Assembly (NCBI RefSeq): GCF_040050925.1
Contig: NZ_CP157390.1
Coordinates: forward strand, 1,550,001 to 1,614,000
Source of the DNA: Leifsonia sp. NPDC080035
Lineage (GTDB): Bacteria; Actinomycetota; Actinomycetes; Actinomycetales; Microbacteriaceae
Reading direction: 5' to 3'
Length of the DNA: 64,000 nucleotides
Of the stretch, positions 48,122 through 57,441 are shown in pieces; within the stretch, counting starts at the first letter, position 1; every line of letters begins with the position of its first letter. Under the pieces are notes generated by a model. That model saw only the letters and a program-made list of their open reading frames with translations. It ran no database searches and had not been told where the DNA came from. The translations under genes were made by a program, and so were the position numbers.

Positions 48122-48150
48122 GGTTCGGAGGGATCGCTTCCCTCCGAACC
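48122..48150. terminator. Perfect 12-bp hairpin after the M13 peptidase gene
   Basis: GGTTCGGAGGGA (48122-48133) pairs fully with TCCCTCCGAACC (48139-48150) around a five-base loop, ten bases after the stop. A short CCCCGCGCGGGG palindrome follows directly. There is no T-tract, as is usual for actinobacterial terminators. Confidence 0.75.
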
Positions 48151-48272
48151 CCCCGCGCGGGGTAACATCGTCGATGTCGTCGCCCCCGCCACCGCGCCGG
48201 GAGGCGACGCGCGGGCCGGGGGGACCGCGGCCGTGCCGACATCCCGACTCGGAAGAAGGATCGAGCCCTACC

Positions 48273-49184
48273 GTGACGAGCCAGACCGAGCAGACCGCGC
48301 GCCGCAGCCGTCATGCCGACACCCGGAGGGGCAGGCACCAGGGCGCCGACCGCACGCAGGAGATGTTCAGCCGCGGGTTCGAGGCGCTAGGCCGGCTCGC
48401 GATGCAGGGCGTGCAGGTGTCCGGCCGCGCGACGGACCTCGCCAGCGGCGAGGTCCTCTTCTCGGTCGACGACCACATCGTCATGCCGACGGCCAGCATC
48501 GGCAAGGTCCTGCTGCTCGTGGAGGTCGCCGCGCGCCTCCAGTCCGGCCAGTTGAGCCCGCTCGCCGTCCTCGACCGTGCGCCGCAGGACGCGGCGGGCG
48601 ACTCGGGCATCTGGCAGCACCTCCAGGTGCCGTCGTTGCCGGTCGCCGACCTGGCCGCCCTCGTCGGTGCGACCAGCGACAACCTGGCCACCAACGTGCT
48701 GCTCCGCCGCGTCGGCCTGGAGGCCGTGAGCGCCCGCACCGAGTCGCTCGGCCTCACCCGCACGGCGCTCCTCGACCTGGTGCGCGACCACCGCGGGCCG
48801 GACGACGCTCCGCAGCTCTCGGTCGGCAGCGCCAATGAGCTCACCTGGCTGTTCTCCGCGCTCGCCCGCGGCGAGGTCGTGGATGCGGCGACGAGCCGGC
48901 AGGTCATCTCCTGGCTGTCCCTGAACAGCGACGCATCGCTGGTGTCGAGTGCGTTCGGGCTGGACCCGCACGCGCACCGGCAGGCCGAGCACGGCATCCT
49001 GCTTGTCAACAAGACGGGCAGCGACGCCGGCGTCCGCAGCGAGGTGGGCGTGCTCCGCGGCCCGCGGGCCGGGGTGACCTTCGCCGTGTCGACGTATTTC
49101 GACGACACCAGCCTGGCATCGCGACTCGCCGTCATCGACGGGATGCGCACGGTCGGTCTCGACCTGCTGGAGTACGTATTCTGA
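48273..49184 (+). CDS. Serine hydrolase of the class A beta-lactamase fold
   Basis: 303 residues from a GTG start. Active-site motifs are complete: SxxK as Ser75-Ile-Gly-Lys78, SDN at 135-137, and KTG at 247-249 in LLVNKTGSDAGVRSEVG. The N-terminus is polar and basic with no signal peptide, so the enzyme is probably not a secreted antibiotic-destroying beta-lactamase. Relatives (beta-lactamase2 group) include peptidases and esterases. An AAGGA lies about 12 bases before the chosen start, rather distant. The next gene follows after four bases. Confidence 0.8.
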   Translation: MTSQTEQTARRSRHADTRRGRHQGADRTQEMFSRGFEALGRLAMQGVQVSGRATDLASGEVLFSVDDHIVMPTASIGKVLLLVEVAARLQSGQLSPLAVLDRAPQDAAGDSGIWQHLQVPSLPVADLAALVGATSDNLATNVLLRRVGLEAVSARTESLGLTRTALLDLVRDHRGPDDAPQLSVGSANELTWLFSALARGEVVDAATSRQVISWLSLNSDASLVSSAFGLDPHAHRQAEHGILLVNKTGSDAGVRSEVGVLRGPRAGVTFAVSTYFDDTSLASRLAVIDGMRTVGLDLLEYVF

Positions 49185-49188
49185 CGGG

Positions 49189-50256
49189 ATGACCGTCCCG
49201 CCGCCGCCACCTCCCGGCTGGTATCCCGACCCGAGCCCCGCGCCGTCGTATCGGTGGTGGAGCGGCGTCGCCTGGACCGAGCACACCTGGCCACCGCCGC
49301 CGGCCCCCGCGAACGCGCAGGCAGCGGCCGCGCAGACCGGCGCCGCCGTGGCGCAGGGCGACGTCCGCCCCCGGCGGCGCAAGTGGCTCGGCCGCTTCGG
49401 CGGCTGGCTCATCGTGGCCGCGAGCGCCGCCGTCTGGCTGTGGCTGTTCGGCCTCAGCCTCCTGGTGACCGCCCTCGCGCCGCACGCCGGGGACGGCGCC
49501 CCGGCCGTCCTCTCGCCGTATCTGCTGGTGACCGGCAGCGGGACCGCCGCGGCGGCCATCTTCTACACGATGGCCTACAAGCTCCGGCCGGAGGACGGCG
49601 TGACCGTCCCCCGCCTGGCGGCCGTCGCGCTGATCGGCGGCACGCTCGCGACGCTGATCGTCCTGCCTGTCGAGGGTCTCATCGACGTGCTCGCGGGTGG
49701 CACCGCGCGCCATCCGAGCCTCGCCGTGCTCGCCAGCGCGGGAGCCGTGGAGGAGCTGGTCAAGCTTGGATGCGTCCTGCTGCTCTGCTCCCGGCTCCCG
49801 GTGAAGAACGCGCGGGTCGGGCTCTTCGTCGGCGGGGCGGTCGGCCTCGGCTTCAGCTTCATCGAGAACCTCTCCTACCTGCAGCAGTCGTACGTGCTCG
49901 GCCACGACAACGGCTCCGGGATCGGGCTGTTCCTGACGACGACGGCAGGACGGGAGCTGACCGGGCCGTTCCTCCACCCCGTGTTCTCTGCGCTGCTGGG
50001 CGCCGCGGTCTTCGGCGCGGCGAGGAACGGCCGGTTCCGCATCACGCTCGGCGTGGTCGGCGCCTACCTCGGCGTCGCGGCGGCGCACGGGCTGTTCAAC
50101 AGCCTGCAGTGGGCGGGGAGCGAGCGGGCGTTCGGGCCGGCCAGCGGCTTCCTGCTGCTGCTCGCCGACCTGATGTTCGTGATCGCGAGCGGCGTCACCT
50201 GGCTGCTCGTCGTGCGGCACATCCGCCGACGGGATGCACGGGCCCTCGCCACCTGA
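49189..50256 (+). CDS. PrsW-family intramembrane metalloprotease with DUF2510 N-terminus
   Basis: 355 residues. Residues 8-36 (PPGWYPDPSPAPSYRWWSGV, then AWTEHTW) are a DUF2510 WYPDP..RWW-type module of actinobacterial envelope proteins. About eight membrane spans follow, with the PrsW signatures VEELVK (Glu188, Glu189), GLGFSFIENLSYLQ, a His in FLHPVFSALLGAAVFG, and HGLFNSLQ. PrsW proteases cut membrane anti-sigma factors inside the bilayer. No sigma/anti-sigma pair adjoins it, so the target is unknown. A four-base gap to the preceding hydrolase suggests cotranscription. Confidence 0.88.
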   Translation: MTVPPPPPPGWYPDPSPAPSYRWWSGVAWTEHTWPPPPAPANAQAAAAQTGAAVAQGDVRPRRRKWLGRFGGWLIVAASAAVWLWLFGLSLLVTALAPHAGDGAPAVLSPYLLVTGSGTAAAAIFYTMAYKLRPEDGVTVPRLAAVALIGGTLATLIVLPVEGLIDVLAGGTARHPSLAVLASAGAVEELVKLGCVLLLCSRLPVKNARVGLFVGGAVGLGFSFIENLSYLQQSYVLGHDNGSGIGLFLTTTAGRELTGPFLHPVFSALLGAAVFGAARNGRFRITLGVVGAYLGVAAAHGLFNSLQWAGSERAFGPASGFLLLLADLMFVIASGVTWLLVVRHIRRRDARALAT

Positions 50257-50277
50257 CCGCGTTCCCGTCGCGACCGC

Positions 50278-51348
50278 TCACCGCCGGCCGAGCGCCTCGT
50301 CCTCCGCGGCGTAGTCGAACCAGCGGTCCGCCTCGGCGCGCTCGGCGATCGACGGGAACAGCGCCCGCCAGTCCTCCTGGCGGCGCTCGGCCGCGCGCAC
50401 CTCCCGCACCGCCCAGTCCACCGCGGACGCGACGGCCTCGTCGTAGCCGGCAGGCTGGCGATAGCCGAGCTGCACCTTCGCCTGCGCCATGCTGAGCAGC
50501 AGCGGGTTCGCGACCGTCCATGGCGTGCCGCCGAGCCCGTCGACGGGCGGCCCATCGAAGCCGACCACCTCCACCTCACGGTCGAGCGCGGCGTACACGG
50601 CGCGGGCGATCTCCGCGACGCTGAGGTCGTCCTCGTCGACCGCGTTCAGCACGCGGCGGCCGGGATGCGCGGCGCAGAGCGCGATCAGCTCGGCGATGTT
50701 CGCGGTCGACGACGTGCTGAACCGGTTGCGGCCGTGGTCGGCCAGCAGCACCCGCTCGCGCCCGTCGAGCGCGCGCTTGATGAAGTACCACTCGCGCAGG
50801 GCCGGGCTGAACGGGCCGTGGATCGCGCCCGGCCTCAGGATGCTCGCCGGCAGCCCCTCCACCTGAAGCAGCCTGCGCTCCATCGCGGCCTTGAGCGGCG
50901 AGTAGGTGCGCTCCCTGTTGTCGACCGTCGGGTCCGTCTCCCGCAACGGCACAGGGTAGTCGGGGAAGTCGTCCGGCCCGGTGACCACGTCGAGGTAACC
51001 GCCCTCCCTGCCGAGATAGACGGACCCCGTCGAGATGACGACGAGCGAACCGATCTCCCCGGCGAGCCCGGCGAGCTGGTCGGCGTGCCGGGGTTCGTAT
51101 GCCACGGTGTCCAGCACGAGGTCGTGGCCGCGGGCGCGCTCCAGCAGTGCGTCGGTGTCGTCACGGTCGAGCCGGATGCTCGTCACGTCGCCGTCGACGA
51201 GCTCCGTGTCGCCGTGGTGCCGCCCGCGGTGCGCGACGAGCACGGACCAGCCGTCCGCCGCCAGCCTGCGCGCCGCCGCCGTGCCGATCTGGCCGGTGCC
51301 GCCGATGATCATGGCGGTCCTGCCCGCTCTGCCGCTGTCCACCCTCAT
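50278..51348 (-). CDS. NAD-dependent epimerase/dehydratase family protein
   Basis: 356 residues. MIIGGTGQIGTAAARRLAAD is the cofactor motif, after a 12-residue leader. VISTGSVYLGREGGYLDVVT and YSPLKAAMERRLLQ (YxxxK) are the active-site segments, with LRPGAIHGP typical of extended/atypical SDRs. The C-terminal 80 residues form a substrate domain ending in a charged helix. No sugar-nucleotide genes adjoin it. It resembles isoflavone-reductase/epimerase-like proteins, and the function is unknown. Confidence 0.82.
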   Translation of the reverse strand: MRVDSGRAGRTAMIIGGTGQIGTAAARRLAADGWSVLVAHRGRHHGDTELVDGDVTSIRLDRDDTDALLERARGHDLVLDTVAYEPRHADQLAGLAGEIGSLVVISTGSVYLGREGGYLDVVTGPDDFPDYPVPLRETDPTVDNRERTYSPLKAAMERRLLQVEGLPASILRPGAIHGPFSPALREWYFIKRALDGRERVLLADHGRNRFSTSSTANIAELIALCAAHPGRRVLNAVDEDDLSVAEIARAVYAALDREVEVVGFDGPPVDGLGGTPWTVANPLLLSMAQAKVQLGYRQPAGYDEAVASAVDWAVREVRAAERRQEDWRALFPSIAERAEADRWFDYAAEDEALGRR

Positions 51349-51375
51349 GCCGCCACCGTACGCTGCGCGGCGTCC

Positions 51376-53943
51376 TCAGCGGACGATGGTGCGGGCGAGC
51401 GCGACGTACTCCTTGGCGTTCGCGTCCGGCAGGTAGGCGCGGCCGATGGCGTTGCCGATCGACGGGAGCGCGACGGGGTCGGGATACGCCATCCACAGCG
51501 TCTCGTAGGTCGGGTTGAACTTGCTCTTGAATTTGAACAGCGACGCGAACCCGTAGGCGGGCTCGAGCGTGCGCGCCAGCAGGGCGAGCACGCGGTCCAT
51601 CGCCCCCGGCTCGGCATCAGCGCGCTCGTCGCCGTCTGCGCCCGCGGGCTTGGTGGCGAGCGGCGCCCCCGACAGGCTGAGCACCTCGACACCCTCATCG
51701 CGCATGTGCTGCGCCGCGGAGGCGATGATGAACTCCATGATGCCCGGGATGCTGCCGTCTGCCCGGCGCATGAAGTCGATCGTGTAGCCGACAACCGTCC
51801 CGTCGCGCCAGCTGGGCAGCCAGCTCGTGACCGCCTGGAGCTCGCCCTCGGGGTCGTAGGCGAGGTAGAGGCGCACGTCGGGATCCTTCAGCTCCTCCAT
51901 CCCGCCGAGCGTGAAGCCCATCTCGGGCAGCTCCTTCTCCGACACCCACTGCTCGCTGAGCGCGGCGATCTGCGACTGCTGCACCGGGGGGAGCTCGTCC
52001 CAGGTGGTCCAGAGCGTCGAGATGCGCTCCTTGACACCGCGGTTGTGCGCCTGGCGCACCTTCTGCCACGGCTTGCCCTGCATGTCGAAGGTCTGCGGGT
52101 GCATCAACGTCTCCTCGCCCACCGACATGGTCTGCCAGCCCAGCGACTCGAACACCGGCAGGTACCTGTCGTGGATGCTGTAGAACACCGGCACCCAGCT
52201 GTTGGCGTCGCAGAACCCGACGAAGTCGATGATGGTCTGCTCGGCGCGCGCGGGATGGCAGACCGGGTCGGACAGCGTGATGGCCACTCCGTTGATCACC
52301 CGGTACGCCACCGCCGCGTCGCCCTCCTCGCTGAACCAGTACACGTTCCCCGGCCAGGTGCCCATGAAGCCGAGCGTGCCGCCGCCACCCGCCCGCAGCA
52401 GCTCGCGGAAGTGCACCTCGTCGCCGATCGTGCGGCCGGTGGAGGTCGCGCGGTAGAGCCGCAGCGTCGCCAGGACGAAGATCAGCCAGAACACCGGGCC
52501 GACCCACTGGTAGAGCAGCACCACCACGGCAGAGGTCGGGACGATCACCGGCCCGAGCACCGACTCGAACCCGGCGGGGACGAACCGGCGCAGGGTGGAG
52601 ACGAACACGTCGCCGAGGCTCGCCTCCGGCACATAGCCGCCGAGCGTGGCGAGGCCCGCCACGAGGTAGGCGACCGCCAGCAGCGCGAACGAGACGGCCA
52701 CCAGAATGGTGAACCGCACGACGGCGTCCCGGGGCGCACGGATCTGGAACTGCCGGCGCGTGACGATCAGCACGACGATCGACGCGAGCGGCACCAGGAG
52801 AACGGCCAGAAGCCAGAGCAGCACCTCGATCGCCGGGGCGAGCGCGCTGGCGTCGTCGATGTCCACCGTGACGTCCCCGCCGGGAAGCGCGGTGAACGGA
52901 AGGACGATCATCGCCGCGTTCACGACGATCCCGAGCAGCAGCGCGAAGTGCCTGCCGCGGCGCAGGCCAATCGCCGTGACGAGCAGCAGCACGAGCGGAA
53001 GCAGGCTGAGCAGCAGGGGTCCGAAGCCCTGCACCGACACCAGCGACAGCTCCTCGCGGCAGTTGGAGGTGTCCGCGGCCGCGCACTTCGCGAGCACGCT
53101 CGCCACATCCACCTGCTCGTTCTGGAAGAGCGCGGCGATGAACGAGAACGGTCCGAAGCCGCCCGGCGGCAGCAGCGCCGCGAGCGGCCCCACCGCCGTG
53201 ATGGCGATGACCGCGGCCACCAAGTTGCGGGTCTCCCCGTGCGAGCTGCGGCGCAGCCGGTGCAGCCGGCCGCCGCGCAGGATGGCGCCGAGCGCCAGCC
53301 CGAGCAGGGCGGCGATGAGCCTGTACACGTTGTTCTGGTCGCCGTTGTAGAGCACCAGTGTCAGGATCACGGCGAAGGTGAGCAGCCGGATGCGCCTGCG
53401 CCAGAGCGTGCTGGCGAAGGCGCTCGCCGTGATGAGCGCGCCGAGGATCCCGATGGTCGGGTCGAGCGTGAAGTCGAACTCGGTCGCTCGCGCGAGCAGC
53501 TCTCCCACGTTCGCCGCCGCCCACTGGCCGACGACGCCCAGCGCGATGCCGAGCACTCCCGTGACCAGGAAGGCGACCACCACCCGGACGGTCCCGAGCA
53601 GACGCTCGGCGACGGCCATCAGGGTGAGCGCGAGCAGCACGCACAGCACCACCTGCACCGTGTCCTCCGGCACGAACAGGGCGGTCAGCGGCGTCCACCA
53701 GAACCCGCCGTGGATGGTCGTGCTGACGCCGGCCGCCCAGACGAGGGCGTCGCCGCCGGTGGTCGCCGGGGACCACAGGGTGCCGGTGAGGATGGACGTC
53801 ACGATCAGCACGACCGCGAGCGTCACGCTCGCCGGCGCCACGCGGGCGTAGCGGATGAGGGTGTGCCAGGCCCCGCCCCGGCGGTTCCCCGGCGGGGGCG
53901 CGGCCGGCGGGGCGGACGCTGTGCTGGTCGGCGCGCTGCTCAT
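51376..53943 (-). CDS. MprF-like protein: pseudo-rhomboid membrane region plus DUF2156 phosphatidylglycerol aminoacyltransferase
   Basis: 855 residues. Residues about 40-230 form a six-span module whose order recalls rhomboid (WWTPLTALFVPEDTVQVVLC, AERLLG, PTIGILGALIT, YRLIAALLGLALG). The GxSG serine and the partner His are absent. More spans reach to about 520. The C-terminal DUF2156 domain has FMGTWPGNVYWFSEEGDAAV, AYRVINGVAITLSDPVCHP, and MRRADGSIPGIMEFIIAS, the catalytic part of MprF/LysX-type enzymes. It probably attaches an amino acid to phosphatidylglycerol and flips it, giving resistance to cationic peptides. Which amino acid cannot be read from sequence. Confidence 0.82.
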   Translation of the reverse strand: MSSAPTSTASAPPAAPPPGNRRGGAWHTLIRYARVAPASVTLAVVLIVTSILTGTLWSPATTGGDALVWAAGVSTTIHGGFWWTPLTALFVPEDTVQVVLCVLLALTLMAVAERLLGTVRVVVAFLVTGVLGIALGVVGQWAAANVGELLARATEFDFTLDPTIGILGALITASAFASTLWRRRIRLLTFAVILTLVLYNGDQNNVYRLIAALLGLALGAILRGGRLHRLRRSSHGETRNLVAAVIAITAVGPLAALLPPGGFGPFSFIAALFQNEQVDVASVLAKCAAADTSNCREELSLVSVQGFGPLLLSLLPLVLLLVTAIGLRRGRHFALLLGIVVNAAMIVLPFTALPGGDVTVDIDDASALAPAIEVLLWLLAVLLVPLASIVVLIVTRRQFQIRAPRDAVVRFTILVAVSFALLAVAYLVAGLATLGGYVPEASLGDVFVSTLRRFVPAGFESVLGPVIVPTSAVVVLLYQWVGPVFWLIFVLATLRLYRATSTGRTIGDEVHFRELLRAGGGGTLGFMGTWPGNVYWFSEEGDAAVAYRVINGVAITLSDPVCHPARAEQTIIDFVGFCDANSWVPVFYSIHDRYLPVFESLGWQTMSVGEETLMHPQTFDMQGKPWQKVRQAHNRGVKERISTLWTTWDELPPVQQSQIAALSEQWVSEKELPEMGFTLGGMEELKDPDVRLYLAYDPEGELQAVTSWLPSWRDGTVVGYTIDFMRRADGSIPGIMEFIIASAAQHMRDEGVEVLSLSGAPLATKPAGADGDERADAEPGAMDRVLALLARTLEPAYGFASLFKFKSKFNPTYETLWMAYPDPVALPSIGNAIGRAYLPDANAKEYVALARTIVR

Positions 53944-53999
53944 CCTGTCTCCGTCACGGTGGGCACAACCCTAGCGGGCGGTGCGACCCGGGCGGAGGA

Positions 54000-55388
54000 T
54001 CAGATCTCGCGGAGACGCTCCGCGAGGTAGCGGTCGAGACCCTCGAGCGGGATGCGCTCCTGCTTCATCGTGTCGCGGTCGCGCACGGTCACGGCGTCGT
54101 CCTCGAGCGAGTCGAAGTCGACCGTGACCGCCAGCGGCGTCCCGATCTCGTCCTGCCTGCGGTAGCGGCGGCCGATCGCGCCGGAGTCGTCGAAGTCGAC
54201 GTTGCGGCGCTTGCGGAGCGAGTCGGCGAGGCCGCGGGCCAGCGGCGAGAGCGCCTCGTTCCGCGAGAGCGGGAGCACGGCGACCTTCACCGGCGCCAGG
54301 CGCGGGTCCAGGTGCAGCACGGTGCGCTTGTCGGTTCCGCCCTTGGCGTTCGGCACCTCCTCCTCGTCGTACGCGTCGACCAGGAACGCCATCAGCGCGC
54401 GGGTGAGGCCGAAGGACGGCTCGATCACGTACGGCACGTAGCGCTCGTTCTTGTTCTGGTCGAAGTAGCTGAGGTCCTTGCCGGAGTGCTCGATGTGCGT
54501 CTTCAGGTCGTAGTCGGTGCGGTTCGCGACGCCCATCAGCTCGCCCCACTCGCTGCCGACGAAGTCGAACTTGTACTCGATGTCGATGGTGCGCTTCGAG
54601 TAGTGCGCGAGCTTGTCCTTCGGGTGCTCGAGGCGGCGGATGTTCGCCGGGTCGATGCCCAGGTCGACGAACCAGTCCCAGCAGAGGTCGATCCAGGTCT
54701 GGAACCACTCGTCGTCCGTGCCCGGCTCGACGAAGTACTCGATCTCCATCTGCTCGAACTCGCGGGTGCGGAAGATGAAGTTGCCCGGCGTGATCTCGTT
54801 GCGGAACGCCTTGCCGATCTGGCCGATGCCGAACGGCGGCTTCTTGCGCGCCGTCTGCAGCACGGCCGCGAAGTCGGTGAAGATGCCCTGCGCGGTCTCC
54901 GGGCGCATGTAGTGCAGGCCGGACTCGTCGTCCACGACGCCGAGGTAGGTCTTCATCAGGCCGGAGAACTGGCGGATCGGCGTCCACTGGCCCACCTTGT
55001 CGGGGTGGTCGGGGTCGGCGATGTCGTCGAGGCCGTTCACCGGCGGGTGGCCGTGCTCGGCCTCGTACGCCTCGAAGAGGTGGTCGGCCCGGTAGCGCTT
55101 GTGCGTGATGAGCGACTCGGTGAGCGGGTCGCTGAACACCTTGACGTGGCCGGAGGCCTCCCAGACCGCGGTCGGCAGGATGATCGCCGAGTCGAGACCG
55201 ACCATGTCTCCACGGCCGCGCACGAAGGCGTTCCACCACTCGCGCTTGATGTTCTCCTTCAGCTCGACGCCGAGGGGACCGTAGTCCCACGCGGAGCGGG
55301 TACCGCCGTAGATCTCTCCGGAGGGGAAGACGAATCCGCGGTGCTGCGCCAGCGTGATGACGGAATCCAGTCTCGACGGTGCGGCCAT
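54000..55388 (-). CDS. glyS: Glycyl-tRNA synthetase (alpha2 type)
   Basis: 462 residues from the ATG with GGGAG upstream; a longer in-frame start would add non-conserved residues. HRGFVFPSGEIYGGTRSAWD and YGPLGVELKENIKREWW are the dimeric GlyRS N-terminus. Class II motifs 2 and 3 are in FRNEITPGNFIFRTREFEQM and VIEPSFGLTRALMAFL. The C-terminal anticodon domain contains LAPVKVAVLPLS. It charges tRNA-Gly in the cytoplasm and is certainly essential. Confidence 0.97.
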   Translation of the reverse strand: MAAPSRLDSVITLAQHRGFVFPSGEIYGGTRSAWDYGPLGVELKENIKREWWNAFVRGRGDMVGLDSAIILPTAVWEASGHVKVFSDPLTESLITHKRYRADHLFEAYEAEHGHPPVNGLDDIADPDHPDKVGQWTPIRQFSGLMKTYLGVVDDESGLHYMRPETAQGIFTDFAAVLQTARKKPPFGIGQIGKAFRNEITPGNFIFRTREFEQMEIEYFVEPGTDDEWFQTWIDLCWDWFVDLGIDPANIRRLEHPKDKLAHYSKRTIDIEYKFDFVGSEWGELMGVANRTDYDLKTHIEHSGKDLSYFDQNKNERYVPYVIEPSFGLTRALMAFLVDAYDEEEVPNAKGGTDKRTVLHLDPRLAPVKVAVLPLSRNEALSPLARGLADSLRKRRNVDFDDSGAIGRRYRRQDEIGTPLAVTVDFDSLEDDAVTVRDRDTMKQERIPLEGLDRYLAERLREI

Positions 55389-55454
55389 GGTGCTCCCTGT
55401 TCGGTGCCGGGGTGGTGTGGGGGACCCGTCCATCCTACTGAGGAAGCGTGGACG

Positions 55455-56078
55455 TCACCGGCCGGAGCGGAAGTCCTGCTCCAGGATGGCGAACACCGCC
55501 GTGTCCGTCCACTCGCCCTTGGCGATCTCCGTCTCGCGCAGCAGCGCCTCCTGGCGCATCCCCAGGATCTCGCAGAGCCGCGCCGACGCCTCGTTGCGGG
55601 CGTCGAGCTGCGCGAACACGCGGTGGCCGCCGAGGGTGTCGAAGCAGAGCTCGAGCAGGCGGGTCGTCGCCTCGGTGGCGTAGCCGCGACCGTGGACGGC
55701 CGGGTGGAACACCCAGCCCATCTCGAACTTCGCCCACTCCGCCTTCTTGAGGAACAGGCTCACGTGGCCGATGACCCGGCTGTGCCCGCCCTCCGGGTCC
55801 GGCAGCTCGACCGCGTAGACGATGCCGTCGCCGTCCTGCGCGAGGCGGTTCATCGCGATGCGCTTGCGCAGGTGCTCCGCCGACTCGTCGTGGTCGTGCA
55901 CCTCCCAGTAGAGGTAGCGCGCGACGTCCTTCAGCCTCTCGAACTCGTGGCCGTTCTCCAGATCGCCGCTGTTGAGCGGACGCAGCAGCAGCCGCTCGGT
56001 GCGGAGCTCCTGCGCTGCGTAGGGCAGGCCGGCGGCGGTGTGCGGTGCGGGGGTCTGGATCGTGGCCTCGTCGCTCAC
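55455..56078 (-). CDS. GNAT family N-acetyltransferase (RimJ/RimL-like)
   Basis: 207 residues. ELRTERLLLRPLNSGDLENG is the RimJ/RimL N-terminus. The acetyl-CoA site is MGWVFHPAVHGRGYATEATT (motif A, Q/R-x-x-G-x-G/A), with LDARNEASARLCEILGMRQE and the C-terminal strand after it. It should acetylate an amino group on a protein or small molecule; the target is unknown. Between hemA and glyS with separate gaps of about 60 bases. Confidence 0.88.
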   Translation of the reverse strand: MSDEATIQTPAPHTAAGLPYAAQELRTERLLLRPLNSGDLENGHEFERLKDVARYLYWEVHDHDESAEHLRKRIAMNRLAQDGDGIVYAVELPDPEGGHSRVIGHVSLFLKKAEWAKFEMGWVFHPAVHGRGYATEATTRLLELCFDTLGGHRVFAQLDARNEASARLCEILGMRQEALLRETEIAKGEWTDTAVFAILEQDFRSGR

Positions 56079-56136
56079 GGTTCCTCCTCGGTGACGGTGT
56101 CGGGATGCGTCGGGTTCGTCGGGTTCAGTCGGGTTC

Positions 56137-57441
56137 TCAGGATGCGGCGGACTGCTCGTCCACGGCGGTCAGCCTCGGCTGGGCCACCGGCTGCTCGACC
56201 TCCAGGCCGAAGAGCGCGGCGGTCGCGTCGACGAACGCCTGCGCGTCGCCCTCCCTGGCCAGTTCGCGGGCGCGGACGGACGGGGTGTGCAGCAGGACGC
56301 CGGCGAGGTGGCGCAGCGCCGCTTCGGTCTGCTCGCTGGAGTCGCCGCGGGAGCGGGCGCGCGCGATCTCGGCGTCCAGCACGTCGAACACGTGCTTACG
56401 CAGCGCGACGAGGGCGGGGGTGACGGCCTGCTCGGCGGTCTGCGCCGCGAACTCGGCGGCCGCGGCGCCGACGATCTCACGGGCGTCGTCCGCGGCGTGC
56501 AGCTCCTCCACCGGGGCGTGGATGCTGATGGTCTCGAGGTCGAGCAGCTCGACGCCGTGCAGCTCGGCGACGGCGGGGTCGACGTTGCGGGGAAGGCCGA
56601 GATCGATCACGAGCCGGCGCTCAACGGCGTCCCGGCGCGCGGTCGCGACGGCGAGCATCCCCGGGGTGAGCACGTACTCGGTGACGGCGGAGCAGGTGAC
56701 GACGAGGTCGGAGCGACCGAGCGCCTCCTCGAGGTCGGCGGCCTCCACCGGGACGACGTCGTGCGACAGCGCGAACTTCGCGGCGCGGCCGGACGGCGAG
56801 TACACCCGCACGTCGGTGGCGCCCTTGTCGCGGAGCGCCGCGAGGCTCGCGCCGGCGTACTTGCCGGTGCCGATCAGCAGCACGCGCACCTGCGCCCAGT
56901 CGCTCACGCGGCTCTCGGCGAGGTCCAGCGCGAGCCGCACCATCGACCGGCCGGCCGTCATGATCCCGGTGCGGTTCTTCACGCCGCGCGAGGTGCGCGA
57001 CGCGATCTGGAACAACCGCTCCAGGTCGCTGGTGACGGTCCCGGCGACGCGGGCGGACTGGAGGGCTCGGCGCACCTGGCCCGCGATCTCGCCCTCGCCG
57101 ACGACGACGGACTCGAGGCCGCTCGACACCGAGAACAGGTGCTCGGCGACCGCGTCGTCGCAGTAGACGGCGCTGGAGGCGCGGAGCACGTCGGCGTCGA
57201 TCCCGGAGGCGGCGCTGACCGCCTCGATCACGGTCTCTGCGGAGACGGCGCGCGCGGCGGGGAGGGGCTCGTCGATGTCGAGGTAGGCCTCGAACCGGTT
57301 GCACGTGGCGAGCACCACGGACCCGGTGACGACTTCGGAGTGCTCTGCGAGTGCGGCGGTGACGGCCGGAGCGTGACGCTCGAGCCGTTCCAGGAGGTCG
57401 AATTCCGCGGTGCGGTGGCTCGACGAGAAGCAGAGAAGCAC
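56137..57441 (-). CDS. hemA: Glutamyl-tRNA reductase
   Basis: 434 residues from a GTG start. The catalytic Cys47 lies in VVLATCNRFEAYLDI. GLESVVVGEGEIAGQVRRAL and ASRTSRGVKNRTGI are the conserved helices. VLLIGTGKYAGASLAALRDK is the NADPH site, and the C-terminal dimerisation helix covers the last 100 residues. It makes glutamate-1-semialdehyde, the first committed step of C5 heme synthesis. It is divergent from hemE across 114 bases. A TAGGCT hexamer seven bases before the GTG suggests a possible leaderless transcript. Confidence 0.96.
   Translation of the reverse strand: MLLCFSSSHRTAEFDLLERLERHAPAVTAALAEHSEVVTGSVVLATCNRFEAYLDIDEPLPAARAVSAETVIEAVSAASGIDADVLRASSAVYCDDAVAEHLFSVSSGLESVVVGEGEIAGQVRRALQSARVAGTVTSDLERLFQIASRTSRGVKNRTGIMTAGRSMVRLALDLAESRVSDWAQVRVLLIGTGKYAGASLAALRDKGATDVRVYSPSGRAAKFALSHDVVPVEAADLEEALGRSDLVVTCSAVTEYVLTPGMLAVATARRDAVERRLVIDLGLPRNVDPAVAELHGVELLDLETISIHAPVEELHAADDAREIVGAAAAEFAAQTAEQAVTPALVALRKHVFDVLDAEIARARSRGDSSEQTEAALRHLAGVLLHTPSVRARELAREGDAQAFVDATAALFGLEVEQPVAQPRLTAVDEQSAAS

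Noticed and set aside
48273..49184. Acquired antibiotic-resistance beta-lactamase
   Set aside because: No signal peptide, no mobile element nearby and ordinary regional GC; the motifs fit the wider serine-hydrolase fold.
50665..54030. A 1121-codon open frame on the plus strand
   Set aside because: It runs antisense through an SDR gene and the MprF-like gene, which have clear family motifs. Its translation is a low-complexity mix of Arg, His, Gly and Asp.
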